Of a stretch of 64,000 bases of DNA, positions 13,801-25,918 are shown in pieces (position 1 is the stretch's first letter; each line of letters opens with the position of its first letter). A model generated the notes under the pieces. The model had not been told where the DNA came from. It saw nothing but the letters and a program-made list of their open reading frames with translations, and searched no databases. A program made the position numbers and the translations under genes. This DNA is from Mucidula mucida. Its lineage: Eukaryota; Basidiomycota; Agaricomycetes; Agaricales; Physalacriaceae. The DNA lies in NCBI GenBank assembly GCA_015501055.1, contig JADNYV010000003.1:620001-684000 (forward strand), given 5' to 3'.

Positions 13801-14016
13801 GGCTGAAGCACCCATGATCAATCCTGGCACTTTACTTCTGACGAACGGGTATGTGTAGCGCGAGTAGTGTTGTGTCGAATCTCACATCTTCTCAGCTTTG
13901 CGGGAGCGCCGCCTCCTGTTATGAATGGCTTACATCCGGTGGGTAGTCCTCTATTCTTGGTCCAATTCTCAGACTGACCTTATACTTCTCAGGCTATGAC
14001 CGGCTTTGGTTATTAA
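7812..14016 (+). CDS. CHC1: Clathrin heavy chain
   Basis: Triskelion subunit for clathrin-coated vesicle formation at the plasma membrane, trans-Golgi and endosomes. The start is fixed by the highly conserved N-terminus [22 protein letters not shown], followed by the seven-bladed N-terminal propeller (about residues 1-330) and the alpha-solenoid of clathrin repeats to about residue 1600. Recognisable segments include [17 protein letters not shown] and [16 protein letters not shown] traced 23 exons: 7812-7904, 8022-8187, 8243-8691, 8741-9223, 9273-9473, 9526-9804, 9858-10088, 10140-10211, 10263-10443, 10495-11060, 11112-11336, 11385-11841, 11888-12263, 12312-12399, 12452-12605, 12659-12777, 12826-12920, 12970-13132, 13185-13361, 13410-13688, 13736-13848, 13896-13938 and 13993-14016. 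All are GT-AG, giving 1677 residues, the usual family length. The tail ends TGFGY. No frame breaks occur in this long gene, which is a useful quality control for the window. Confidence 0.97.
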
Positions 14017-14582
14017 TGGTGGACAATCGCTTTACATGTACATTCCCTGACTCGGATATTTTTCTATGTTACTTTCTAATTGGATTTTTCTTTGACTGCT
14101 CAAGATTTGTGCTGAATACTAACATTCCAGACTAGCCTGAACCTGCCACCTAGGTTGCAACTTGCAAGTGCGCTTGAACACAACTTGAGCATGGTTAAGT
14201 TATGATGTTCGGAAGTTCTTTTTAGCTGACACGCCTACTGGTCGCAGCAAAATCACAGTGCGCCACGACGTGTACATACGGAGAGATAGTTCAAACAGGC
14301 GCGCCCTGATTTATCTTGGTCCATCACGCTTGGTTCTTAGATGCTTCCAGGATATTCCTGGCTTGCTTTCCAGAAGCAAAACTATTGGCGATTGAATGTT
14401 CTCGCTGCCGATATCTATCTCATTTTGAGTCATTGCTCTCACACCGAGCAGTCTCGTCATCTACTTCCGATACTGGTCGTGCGGGTTTGTTATCTTAGGC
14501 TCTAGATGGGGCCGTGTTCAGAGTTTATAAGCGTGGCGAAGTTGAAAGCCAGTACTCTGTCATTAACCTCCCTCCGATTACT
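14017..14582. other. Intergenic, no gene seen
   Basis: 3' region of the clathrin gene and upstream sequence of the decayed reductase. The stretch is AT-rich just after the stop. No ORF with protein character was found. Confidence 0.5.
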
Positions 14583-15660
14583 ATGACTGAAGTTAGTACG
14601 CACATGCGAAAGATTGGGGCCGCTCGTGAACCAGATCGGCTTTGGTGCTATGGGTCTCACCGCCTTCCTTGGTCCTATCGAGGATGATGAGGCGCGACTT
14701 AAGGCGTGTTGCCCTTCCAAGAACTCAATGGCACAAAATCTGGCATACGGCGACAACGAAGACCTGATTGGCAAATGGCGCGTATTCCCATCCTGACACG
14801 AAGCTCGATGCTGATGATATCGATGATGTCCTAGGTTCAAACGGACTGGCAAAAGAAGTGACATATTTTCTCGCCACCAAGTTTGGTGTTACTCCCCAAG
14901 GTGCACGGGGAGATCCTGAAATACGTTACAGAGGCATGCGCGAAGTCCTTAGAGAGGCTTGGGGTCGTTTACATCGACTTATACTATCAGCATCGGTAAG
15001 ACCGGATGTCCTGGGTCAAATACCTGGATATATCTGAATGCACAGCCAAAGATCTTCGCCGAGCGTATGCCGTCCATCCCATCTCTGCTATCCAATTCGA
15101 CTACTCGCCCCTTATGCTGCGTATCGAGGATCCGAAAGTCGGCATCCTTCAAGCTGCTCGCGAGCTTGGGATCACCGTAGTTGCCTTTTCTCCTTTGGCC
15201 AAGGGTCTCATCATAAATCTCCAGATGATTTTGCTCCAGATGACTTCCGCAGGACAGTTCCTCGGTAAGTTACAGATCATCGGACGCTTGTGGTGTGGCG
15301 TTGACCCTCTACCAGATACGGAGAATTTCCCGAAGGTCCTGGAAGCTTCAAATCGAATCAAGGCCATTGGTGCCGCTCACAATGCCACTCCTGGACAAGC
15401 GACACTTGCGTGGATCTGGCGCAGGCCAGAGTTCGTCGTCATTCTGCACAAAGAAATCAAGTATCTATTTTGTCAATCATTGGCCGATGAACCATTTGTA
15501 GACTGCAAATAGGGCGCATTGAACGTGACTCTGAATTAGGAGGAAGTAGCTGCCATTAGGAAGATTGCCGAAGAAAGTGAAATTCCAGGAGAGCGCTATG
15601 CTGATGGTCCAAGGAAGATGGCTGCTGCAGAAAGTCCTCCTTGCCTCAATGAACTAATGA
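14583..15660 (+). pseudogene. Decayed aldo/keto reductase
   Basis: Remnant of an NADPH-dependent aldo/keto reductase. Fragments in order: IGFGAMGLTAFLGP and DDEARLK (near 14634-14705), YGDNEDLIGKW (near 14749), [18 protein letters not shown] (near 14865), then, in a shifted frame, [24 protein letters not shown] (near 14925-14993), KYLDISEC (near 15018), a long piece through RELGITVVAFSPLAKG to 15220, NFPKVLEASNRIKAIG and LAWIWRRPEF (15320-15440), and VAAIRKIAEES near 15550. Frames change repeatedly with in-frame stops, and part of the family sequence is missing after YYQHR, so no exon model yields one protein. The missing block argues for true decay rather than sequencing error alone. No flanking repeats or transposon ends were seen. 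Confidence 0.8.
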
Positions 15661-15953
15661 TACACGAACTTTGTAAACGTCTTTCTTACCTTGTAGTAAA
15701 TCAGTCGCCATGGAGTGTGGCGTCTCGGCCGTACTTAACCTCGTCCATGGTCAGTAGAGTTACAGAAATTTCGAATACTACAATGACCGAGACGCAAATT
15801 TATAGTGAATAACAAAGGTTTACAACGGAAAGATACAAGCTGCAATACAATACACAAAAGGATTACTCTCGAACTACAAGATCAAACTATGATAAACCGC
15901 AGAGCGTGCAAAGGTAGCAAAAGAAGAAATACATAATCCGTCCAATATGAATC
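15661..15953. other. Intergenic, no gene seen
   Basis: Gap between the decayed reductase and the 3' end of the Zn2Cys6 gene. It is A/T-rich near 15830-15900 and is presumably 3' untranslated sequence of the latter. Confidence 0.4.
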
Positions 15954-18900
15954 TCAATTCTGATTCATCTGCAGCGCCACGAAGTCCTGCCAGGTCGAAT
16001 GTATCGTGTTGGCTTCCGGGGACCCAGATCCGGATCTGCGCTGCCCTCCAGGTCTCGGATTGGACTCCAACATAGGCGCGGAGCCGTACCCAGTATCCAT
16101 GGCCATCGACGACGACATTCCATTGCCGTAGTCATACACCGGGAAATACTGCGGGAACGAATTGACCTGTGGCGCAATCCCGTTGGACGGCATGGTGCCG
16201 TTCATTCCGTTAGAATGTGAACCGCCGTTCATCCCATTACCGTTGGACATGCTATGGGAAGACCGATGTCCGGCAGACGAGGGACTCTGCTGATGATGAT
16301 TCTGCATCATCGGCGGATGGTTCATGAAAGAGGTGTCGGGTGGGTATGCGGACGTCGGCGAGATGCTGGACATGCCATATAGCGAAACCGGAGACATCTC
16401 GAGGTCGGAGAATGATCCATGCGAACCTGCCGACACAGGTTGCTGCTGCTGCTGCTGACCTGGATGAGAGAACGAGCTCAGATATTCCAACATGTTACGA
16501 TCCATGTCGACGCCCGCCAGAGGAAGCGGGACAACGGGATTCTGCGTATGCGGGGATCGGTCGAGCAAAAGAGGCGACGACGGCTCTTCCTTCTTGACGA
16601 GTCGTGTTTTACCGCCCAACATGGCTAGCTCATCATCATCGTTGGGTGACTGCGGCTCTTGCATGTGATGACGGCCTATAGGTGATCCTTTGCCCTTTCG
16701 GAAGTCATCCAAGCTCTGGTGAGCGCGGGCACGCAAATGAATCATTATATCCTGGATAAGGCCGTGAGCGGGCAGACATGGCGTGGACGGGTAACCGTAC
16801 CAAAACTTTCTCGGCTCTGAATCCTGCAGCCGCCTTGGAGAATAGTTCACAAGCCGAGTCGAGCTGTACAAGAGCCGACGGAGCTAAACTCATTGAAGGA
16901 CATCGGGTCACAATGGATCCAAGAACAATCTATAACTATATGTTAAGTCTGAAAAACAAAAGCAAAACAAAAGACCTACTCCACACGAAAACATATGGCC
17001 CCAGAGGAACCATATGCGCTCGCTAGGTTCCTTCAGTTGCGTATGGAGATTTCGCATCAGTGCGATTAGAGAACCCGCACTTCTGTATGCTGCAATGACC
17101 GAAGTCCCGTAAGGACTACCGAGTGGATCCTTCGGATGATCACTGATAGCGCGCGCAAAGAAACTACGGTGCAGGTACAACAAATCTAAAAAAAATTGAA
17201 ATGAGAAACTATTCGTGCTGCAGATGAATCGCACTAACTCATCTCCCGGATGGCAAGGACGATGTGCCGCTGTAAAGTCAACATGATCGTTTCGGGGAAG
17301 CCTCCGGGACGCGGTTCTGAGCTTCCGAAGCCAGCCACTTGGAGTACCGGAGGCACAGGGAAGGCACGTAGTTTGCGATCGAGCTGTAAAATAGTAGCAT
17401 AAGTGGGCGTCTTTGCTCCGAAGGCCTGATCGTGGAGAAGATTCATGCACTCCGACGAGAAGCGATGTTTCCACGCGTGAACTAGTATATCAGCGTTAGC
17501 AGACCCTAGAAGCTTGTTGATAAAAAGACGTACAGCTCTTGTCATCAGCGTTGTCGCCGTCATGCGGCATCTTGCAGTCGAAATGTGCCAACGCAAATGA
17601 AGGCGGTCGTCCAAACGTCAGACACTGCCAGAATCGTACGTGAACATCTCCCAAAAGAGCTCGCGTCGGCGTTGAGTCTCGTGTGGGTCAACGCCGTTCC
17701 AACGACCGCTGTCTCGATCTGACAGATCTAATCAGCGGAGATAGACACGGAACAAACGCGTGAACGCACGAAGACCGATCTGCATGAAAAAGGATGTAAG
17801 CATGAGACCAAAGTGAAGATTTGACTTGATACATACACTTGGGCAACTTTTACTGCCATACCCATTAGCGCCCAACGTGCGCCTGATGCTGTACCATGGC
17901 GGTCAGCCAAGAATAGATAAAACGTCATCAGATACTACACTCATAGCGTCAAGATCTCAAGAAGTCGAAGTCGCGTGAGAAGACATACCAAGGCCTGTAC
18001 TGCGTTGATCGTCGGAGAATCCACGAAAGAGTCGTGGAAAAGAGCAGCGCGCGACAATTGAAAGTACTTTTCCGCTTCGATGTGGTATGCCGGCATGTTT
18101 GTGTCCATTAACGTTCCAATGGCGAACACTAGAAAGATGAGGGACAAGCGATGCGACAGCAGAGGATCATCGGCCATCGTGGGCACACTAGAGCCATAGA
18201 ACAGCTGGTAAACTTCGAAGTCGAACGACTCCTCCGGAATCGGATTATACCTAGCGCGTCCGTTAGCTGACTGGTCATTGAGATGTAAAAGAACCCCCAC
18301 ATCCAAGCCGCATGTCGATAGTATATTGAGCGCAGCTCCGCCGCCCTTTCTGCCGATGGCAGGTACCACGTCAAGTTTTGAATGCTAGCTGGATCATTGT
18401 CAGGTGACGCATGCTGAAGGCCTACAGACACCGGAAACGCAGAGGCTTTAGTAAGAATCTGGGCGGGAAGGAGAGTCAAGAGCTCGGCCATCTGGTCATC
18501 GAATTCAGTATCATCGCTATCTTGGTTCTGTGGTCATATCGGGCATCAGTGGCGTATCAGAGATGAAGAGAAGTAGCAAACCTGTAGCCAGTACTAGAAA
18601 GCAATCAATCAGTTTCAAGCCACTTACGCAAGAGGAATCGCACGAACCCAGGAATTAGCAGTCTGGCCATAATACTTGGCACGTCCAGATAAGCTCAGCG
18701 ATAATGTTCCGAAAGCGTCGACTACATCTGGATTCTGCTCCTCCTCCTTGATGCTGTGAACATTGGTATTCCTGAGGGCAGGGGCCTCACGTTGGAGGGG
18801 AGCCTTTATCTTGAGGAGGTCCTCAGAGAGAAGAGCATGCGGCTCATTCGAGAGACGGCTGTGACTATTTCGGAGTGCATCCTCGAGTTCACGGACACGG

Positions 18901-19333
18901 TTCGCGAGCTCAGATATCTTTTCGTGAAGCTCCTGGGTAGAGGCGAGGACGAAGCTGGAGGGAGTCATACATGATGAGATTTCCGCTTGTTCAGAGAATG
19001 ACTTGCACTCGCCGGTTTCCTTGGCCCGTCGTAAGAGAGCCCTGAGTGAAAGAGTTAGGCTGGAGACGCGATGGGGACTGTGGGAAGGACACACATCGGG
19101 ACAGATGGCCCCGCAGCCTCTTTTGACGCAGGAGCTGCAGGGGATAGAACGATCACAACGCAACTTCAATCTGAAGAGGATAGATCAAACATTTGCTTTA
19201 ACGGATGTATATGCTATTCAACTTACCGACGGCACTCTGCACAACTCAAGCGAGTCGCGCCCTTCCGACGTTTTTTCTGGGCGCCGTCGTCGCCACTGTG
19301 CAGATCCGAGCGTTTCCCAACGGGGGACGACAT
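15954..19333 (-). CDS. Zn2Cys6 fungal-specific transcription factor (one apparent frame break)
   Basis: Nuclear DNA-binding regulator. The ATG at 19333 gives a basic N-terminus and a zinc cluster, CAECRRLKLRCDRSIPCSSC plus a sixth Cys (CX2CX6CX5CX2CX8C), then a coiled coil (QELHEKISELANRVRELEDAL) and the fungal transcription factor middle homology domain with GQTANSW and FGRPPSFALAH. The last exon is Ser/Gln/Asn/Met-rich with a Gln run. Exons: 19333-19227, 19170-19095, 19041-19007, 18954-18648, 18593-18582 (12 nt), 18527-18301, 18250-17989, 17934-17839, 17779-17770 (10 nt), 17718-17534, 17481-17239, 17185-16980, 16929-16801 and 16751-15954. The third intron needs a GC donor. In the tenth exon, near 17630, the conserved YD-S-WQ segment lacks one base; total exon length is one short of a multiple of three. 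This is either a real mutation or a sequence error. Targets are unknown. Confidence 0.85.
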
Positions 19334-20473
19334 GATGGTGGTCAGAGAAAGAGAAGAGACGCCGGGAGGTAAAGAGACTGGGCTGGAGAGATGCTCACGC
19401 CACGGAGATTGCCGGTGAATCCGCGGATGCAGAAATACACTGTTCGATTCGAGTCCTTTTATAGTGCTGTTATGGTCGCAGAGCGCTTTGCCGCTAAAAC
19501 ACCATTAGGCCAGATGAAAACACGACTACTGGATGTAGTACTCGCCAAGTTTGCACGAATAAACTCGTATTGTCTGCGATTTTGAGGCCGCTGCAGAGCT
19601 GGGAATCCAATCACAGGAGGACCGCAAATGCCGACAGATTGAAGATGATCCGTCTTTGAAGGAGATGATACACCTGGAGGAGATAGCGCCCTCAGTGGAA
19701 TTCGGTATCGTGTCCTATTGACTCTCTTCTGAATCCCGCAGACGTGGGGTCACAATTACTTTTGATAAGTCCCTCAGTCTACATTCAGTTTACAGCCACG
19801 CAAGGTCAAGTCGGCTACCGAACAAGTCTGCCCGTCCCTTTTTCTGTGCGAAAATTAACTAGTACCGACATCACTTACTCGTGGCATTGCTCTTGTTCGA
19901 TATGGGGCATACCAGGAGAGGATTTTACGGCCACGAGAATTCCACGTGTGTTGGTGATCAAAACAACAAACAGGATCGCCGATCATGTACTTCCTTAGTC
20001 CCTGAAGCAGCGCAGAGTTCAATTTTCTTCTTTAGCTGCATTTTCAACAATGAACTCGAGACGGCATGAACGGCTAGGACCGCCGGAGACTTCGCTGGGA
20101 ATTCTGACATGTCGAATGACCACCTCGTGTCCAAGCAGTCTCAATAGAACCACGAGGTCATTGCCCAAATCAAGCTCAAGGTGCCACAGGGAGCTAACCT
20201 TGACGCCACTATGTATACACGCATACTTACTCGGTCTAACTAGCTACGTCTAGACTTTGCCCTCCCTTCCAAATGATACTCTCCTCCTCTCATTCGTTAC
20301 GCCGGTCCCGAGGGTGCCGGCTGCTATGCGCTGCAGCGAAGACTGGCGCGGATCTGCATTCTTACGGAACGTAGACCATCCCGTAGACCTCGTCCGCATC
20401 ACGTTCTGGGAACAAGAGTACATTCATGCAAAGTATCTAAGATTCTAACTAAACATGTCAAAGATAGCGTGGG
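19334..20473. other. Gene-poor stretch with one imperfect hairpin
   Basis: About 1.1 kb upstream of the Zn2Cys6 gene. No ORF here has convincing protein character or splice continuity. The only structure I see is an inverted repeat near 20116-20165, where CCTCGTG on the left arm pairs with CACGAGG on the right arm with a loop of roughly 22 bases. It may contain the regulator's promoter and an unrecognised short or non-coding transcript. Confidence 0.4.
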
Positions 20474-20818
20474 TCAGGACACATCGACATGGAAGCTGTA
20501 AGATATTAATACTTTACAGCATAGAGTAGGAACAATTATCTTCGTACCCTCGTAGTCTGGAGCGCGAACTAGGTGTCCGATAAATGCTGCAAGTCCAGGT
20601 CCTGTGTTCAACTCTAACTGCCAGCCAGCGAGCGCAACTCGCACTTGGTCCCAAATAATGAATTCAACCCGTGGGTCTTGCCCCATGGGGCGTGAGAGTC
20701 GATTCTGGTGTACCACCAAGTTGTAGTTCCATCCGCCCAGTCCATTAAAATGGTGTAGTAAACGACGCATATACAAAGCGAATCGTAACCCCTTCGTGAT
20801 ATCTGTACAAGTTTGCAT
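20474..20818 (-). CDS. Small ORF of unknown function
   Basis: ATG-initiated frame of 114 codons with protein-like composition, for example RPMGQDPRVEFIIWDQVRVAL and GPGLAAFIGHLVRAPDYEG. I recognise no family. It lies 80 bases downstream of the coiled-coil gene on the same strand. It could be a genuine small gene, a terminal exon of something larger, or a relic. No intron signals clearly extend it. Confidence 0.3.
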   Translation of the reverse strand: MQTCTDITKGLRFALYMRRLLHHFNGLGGWNYNLVVHQNRLSRPMGQDPRVEFIIWDQVRVALAGWQLELNTGPGLAAFIGHLVRAPDYEGTKIIVPTLCCKVLISYSFHVDVS

Positions 20819-20896
20819 AAACCTGAGAGCGAATAGTAATGATTATAATGTCGTAAAAGGTCGTGAAATCTATAGGTCGTAAATGGAACAGCACGC

Positions 20897-22381
20897 TCAT
20901 GCCGCTATACCGACGGAGCCCGGTGAAACGTGCATCTTGTCGTTATCTAGTGGAGGAGAGCCACCCATGCTGCCCATCTCAGAGGAGGTACGAACTGCCA
21001 CATGACTATGAAGTGCTTCTTCGCTCGTCGGACTAAGCGGTTCAGCTACCGATGAGGCATCTGAAAAGCTGTAGATCGAAGTACGATGAGATGGCTGAGA
21101 TGCAATCGCAGCATTGGACTGCAATTGCGGGGAAGCGTCGGATGCCACTGAAGACACACTGGCACGGGAACCAAAGAATCCGCCAATTTTCCGAGTGAGA
21201 GGAACAGTATTCGAAGACATCTGATTAACAGAGCTGGACGTTGCTGCAGACGGTGTCGTGGCAGAGGGCTGTCCAGCGGTGGGCTTGACGGAAGTGTCGA
21301 TCTTCCAGAGCTTGTTAAAGCCCCAACCGCCAGATCCACTAAAGGGTTTCTTCGGGGCAGGTTCGCCGGTGGGAATGATGGATGAATCAATAGAGGAGGA
21401 ACCAACATTGTTCTCTGAAATGAACTCGCGCAGGGCTTGACGCAAGTTTCAGACGCGTCTTTGCCTTCGTTCGCCTCTTGAAGCTCATGCCGGGTGTCCT
21501 CCAATTCATCCTTGACTACATTCAACTCCTTCCGCAATGCCTCCAACTCCAACTCCAGGGGGTCTCTATCGTTCATTGGGGAGCGAGCAAAGAACCCGAC
21601 GTGCGACGTGAGGCCTTGGTGGATGCCTGGTCAGGCATGACAATGGTCTGGCCTGAAGGGTCATCGACAGACAGACATAAAGTCGGAGTGCATGCGCATA
21701 TGACTGTTCGCACGGGCAGTGAACGAGCCAGTGAGGGGTGTGAAGGAGGCACGCTTTGAGGATGGTGGACTGCCAAAGACGCTTCCCGCTCGCGAGAGAT
21801 CCAGGGTCATAGGCCCTGTACTTTGTCTGCGATTCTCCGATTGAAGCCTCATTAGTCCTCGCCTATAAGCAAAGGTCAGCGAATCTAAACTGGCGACGGC
21901 GGACGGTATACCTGCTCTCCTCCACTTTGGTCCGTAGCATTGAAATAGCCTCCTCGTCGTCTTTCAGCTTCCCCTTTGCCTCCGCGTACAACTCATCCAA
22001 GTCGGTTGCTTTGTCGGTCATATGCTGCAAAGCATCGTTCAATTCTGCCTCTTTGGTGGTGGACTTTGCAACAAGCTGCAGAAGGTCGTCTCGTTCCTTG
22101 GTCATGTCCGCAAGATTTTGGCGTAGCTGCGTGACAATGTGGGCGAGTATGTGAGGATCAAGGGCGTCGTCTATAGGCTGTGTATCCGCGTGGGTGATAG
22201 CGTTGTGGGCGGGTGAATTGGGTAACGAGTCCATTTCGAGCTGGTGTTCGAGCTCAAGACTCAAGTCAATGGAAAATGGACGACGGCTCCTGGTATGTGG
22301 AAAGGCATCCGAGGCCGCGGTCGGAGGAACAACGAATTCCAAGTGATTGTCAATTTGTTCCGCCTGTTGGTGTAGTGTCAT
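20897..22381 (-). CDS. Coiled-coil, Ser-rich protein of unknown function (one apparent frame break)
   Basis: I do not recognise a named family. The ATG at 22381 is followed by a disordered start, then a long coiled coil (about residues 75-160, e.g. ILAHIVTQLRQNLADMTKER). The first intron is 21911-21863. A second intron in 21615-21713 must exist to skip a stop and reach the second coiled coil (DPLELELEALRKELNVVKDE); its exact ends are ambiguous. Near 21436, between ASETCVK and ALREFISENN, the frame slips by one missing base. The tail is Ser/Thr/Pro-rich with GWGFNKLWKID and ends GSVGIAA. A cytosolic scaffold or tether is a guess from architecture only. Confidence 0.7.
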
Positions 22382-22637
22382 CTTGGTCGTGGGAGGTCGT
22401 CGTTGAGGGCAAGAATGGAAACCTCAAATAGTCTCCGTGATGCCGTCCACGTGCCGTCGCTATGTCTCAGGCTCGCATCGCATGGAGAAACCCACTCGAC
22501 AGCGCCACCGCTCAGACCGAGTCCAAGTTTGCAAACAATATATACATTCAAAAAGCCTATATGTACAAATTCCTGCTGTTAGTACATCGTTTATCACTTG
22601 TCAAATTTGAATACATCTTTTTATATCCTTCATCAAT
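22382..22637. promoter_or_regulatory. Gap between coiled-coil and CCCH-Smr genes
   Basis: About 250 bases containing the 5' region of the coiled-coil gene and the 3' end of the CUE-CCCH-Smr gene, both on the minus strand. No coding potential of note. Confidence 0.4.
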
Positions 22638-25438
22638 CTATTCAGAAGCATGCGTCAATGGGTCAACGCATATTATCCCATCTCGCTCGCTCCAAGGGTA
22701 TCCCCAGCGGTGCAGCCATTCCCGCACACCTGTAGCCAAACGCGCGCGCGATGCTCCTCGAGCTGTGTCTTGAGTACCGGTATGTTTTTCTTCGCCGACG
22801 ACAAGGTAGGCTATGCAGAAAATCAATACCCGCTATTCATTCAAACCAGTGAAACTCACCCAAACCGTAAAAGTGTTCCTGTTCCAACTGCAACCAAGTC
22901 AGTGTCAGAATCACCGTATTGCAACGAAGAACAAGACTCACAGCCAGAAGGAATCCTTCCAAAACCTCGTTCGCTTCATTAGAATGAAGTCCATGCAGAT
23001 CAAGCATAGCTTCCGTTCTCTCTTCAGCCGTCAGTTTGTCGCCAGTGTCAGTCCGTGCAATTCCCAGTATAACGCCAAATCCACCACCGCAAACACGCCC
23101 CCGACTCGATCGGTCTCCTGGATCGTCCGACCAGCTAGCATCCCTGTTTCTGACGGCTTGTTCGGCCACCTGAGCGCGCTCACGGACAAGCCTTTCAGCT
23201 GCAGACGTCATCTCAGCGCCCATCTTGCCATTCAAGTCGTGACCTTCTCTGCTGAAACGTTTCGCCGCAGCACCATCTCCTCTCCTCCAAGCATCAGCTG
23301 CACGTGAGAGACAGGCATTGCGAGCAGCGCCTAGTTGTAAAGCGCGAGACCGATAGGCCATGTACAGCGAATTAACAGACTCGCCGGTGGGTAGTGTAGG
23401 CAACAACGACGGTGGACGCAGCTTGATGCGAGGAGAAGGCTTGGGTGCAACTATGGCAGACCGAGTATGAAGATTGTCCGCTGAGTTTCCCATAGCTTCT
23501 CGGCGAGCAGCTAGATCCAATTGCGAAGTTGGTGGCGCTGGCTTTTTTACGGCAGCTGCAAATCGCGTCCGGCCGGGATCATTGTAAGGTCGGTCATTGA
23601 AGCCTCTTCCGCCTCTACCGTTTTCATAACCAAGAACAGGAAACTCTTCCATGCCGGCGGTCTGAGCAGCTAGCGGTCCCGTTCCTGGCGCAACATTCGC
23701 TCGCGCCATGGCGATGTTGAGACTTTGCATGTCAACGTCTTTTGGCAGATGATGCAAGAATTCACAACTTTCTTGCTTGGCACATGTACCACGTAACCAG
23801 AAACGACACAACGCACGTTCCAAGTCATGACTTGCATGCCTGATTAACACTCATGGCCACATAATGAATGTAAGGAACCCATACCTAAAACGACAGTCCG
23901 CCCGAAGACATTCTCCAGCAACAAAATACCGGCAGACACGATTCCCGCCTTGAGCTGGCCTGCCATTAGTATATCTCGCGCCCGGATTTCCAGGAGATGT
24001 AGCTGGATTAAAGCCTCCACGACCACCTCGCATGCCGATATCCCGCGAGACGACAGTAACACGACCGCCCACTGATTGCATCCTAATCGGGTTGGTCTGA
24101 GGGGTAGGCGGTAAGGCACGATCAACGAGCCACGCCATCGAGCGATCGAAATCGTACGCATTAGCAGCGAGCGCTTCTTCTAATTCGGACGGAGCAAGTG
24201 TGGAACCAAAAACTGAGCTGAGGACATCGAAAGGAGTCATCCCGTCCGTGAGCGCCGCCTGGGCCTCCGCCTCACCTGGGTCGTCCTCTGGCATGTCGTC
24301 CGACACTAGGGAATCGTACGAAGCGTACGAGTTTTGGAATTGGTAGTGCATATCGATTGGCCGCGGGTCTTCCGGAGACATGGAAGAGTGGGATGAATTG
24401 GACCATTGGGCATCAAAATCAGATCCATTGAACGAGTTGAAGGTGGGAACATGTTGAGTTTGGGCAAATGGATCGAATGGATCCTCTTCATCACTGTCAT
24501 GTTCATCGGGACGAATGGAAGAACGTAAGCCAGAGTTGGGAGTCAGAGAACGCGTGAGCAAAGATTGTTCGGGAAGGAGTGGAGCAGCAATTGCCAGGTT
24601 GGAGGTGGCTCGGAAGGGACTATGCGCCCACATATCGGGAGACGGCGTATCTCGCATGTGGCCAGGATGAGACGACGCCGCAGACAGAGGGCGTGGAATT
24701 GGCTTAAACTCTGATGCCTTTGCATTTAAAAGGCGCGGAGATGACAAAGGCGAGGCGGGAAGACTGGCGGTGAACTGCTGTGTGACGACCGTGTGGGCAT
24801 GGCTGAGTATTGGAGACGACGATGGGGAATAGTCGCTCGCACTGCGAATTGACATGTATGATGATGATGGCTGGCCGCCGGCTAGCGGAGAGACCAACGG
24901 AGTGTGAGGACGTCGAAATACAAGTGATAATGGCGAACTTGGCGCTGAATTTGGCGTATCTGGTCTTGCTGGGTATAATCGAGCAGAGGCGCGGGAAGAC
25001 GGCCTGGAGATGGGTCGACGGGTGGGCGTCAGAAACAGAAACGGGACACCTGCAACATCATCCCGGTGTTTGTGCATAAGATCCAAGACATTCTGCTCAG
25101 CCTAACAACGACGCTGTCAGCCCAGTAAGCGAATAGGCTCGCAAACGTACCGTTTCACGATCCATGCCAAATGCCTCGCTAAGCAGCACTTGCAAGTCGT
25201 CTTCGCGTTCGTCGACGAGCATGGCGACGACTCGATTGACAAAGGACGACGAGACACGCGGGATATCATCACCTTCAATGTCGCTGTCAAAGCTGTCGAC
25301 GGGCTTGTATTGGCGCGCCAACGCCGACAACTGTGCTCGAGTGTGGGGGTACTTTGGCTGCGTCAACAGCTCTGGGCCATTCGGTTCCCCAGAATCAGAC
25401 AGATTCCCGGGGTCAATGGGAAGCGAAAGCAAGGACAT
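22638..25438 (-). CDS. CUE - tandem CCCH zinc finger - DUF1771 - Smr domain protein
   Basis: Predicted RNA-processing nuclease related to the Cue2/N4BP2 group that cleaves mRNA at stalled ribosomes in no-go decay. Five exons: 25438-25151, 25101-23885, 23839-22942, 22887-22860 (28 nt) and 22810-22638, giving 867 residues. Order of parts: an N-terminal helical region that may be a first ubiquitin-binding fold (SSFVNRVVAMLVDE); a long Ser/Pro-rich linker; a CUE-like helix set near residues 385-425 (PFDVLSSVFG..DFDRSMAWLVDRAL); two CCCH fingers near 485-540 (CRYFVAGECLRADCRFRH and CRFWLRGTCAKQESCEFLH); DUF1771 (YRSRALQLGAARNACLSRAA); and a C-terminal Smr domain with the LDLHGL motif. The catalytic-type LDxH motif is present. 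The function is from family; the exact orthology is inferred. Confidence 0.85.
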
Positions 25439-25918
25439 AGTGATACAGATATACCTAGAAATCCGAGAAAAAGAAAGGGAAAATAGACATGGAAACCAAG
25501 AGCAAAAGACCCTGGCATGCCGTGCCTCAGGCCGCAGTCCTAAAATGGTAGGTCATGCTGATTGCTTTTATTCAAGTGCTTTACAGCTGCGTATACATAC
25601 TACGTGTATATGGTCCTATATGAGCAGGCCTTATCTTATTGCGTTGGAATTGTTGTGTACACAATGAGTGTCTTTGAACCGAATACGAACGAGAGGAAGG
25701 TCATATACCGCTGTCAGAGTCAGTCCATGCAAGGTAGAGCAGCGACTAGTAGAGAACGGGCAGATCACAGCTTTAAACATTTAGAACAGATATCGGGTAT
25801 CAAGTAGTACGCTGTGGAGGGGCATTGCGCGCTCAGCGGTTCACGTGATCGCCGTTGTCCTTCTCCATCTCCCACCACCGTCTCTATTGACCCATTCTCG
25901 CCTCGCCTTTATACCAGA
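25439..25918. promoter_or_regulatory. Divergent 5' region, CCCH-Smr / rho3
   Basis: About 480 bases between the divergent starts of the CCCH-Smr gene and rho3. C/T-rich tracts precede the rho3 ATG, as is common in basidiomycete promoters. No coding potential was recognised. Confidence 0.4.

Noticed and set aside
20116..20165. Hairpin as a transposon end or terminator
   Set aside because: Arms are short and imperfect, with no target-site duplication or partner nearby; noted only as a local inverted repeat.
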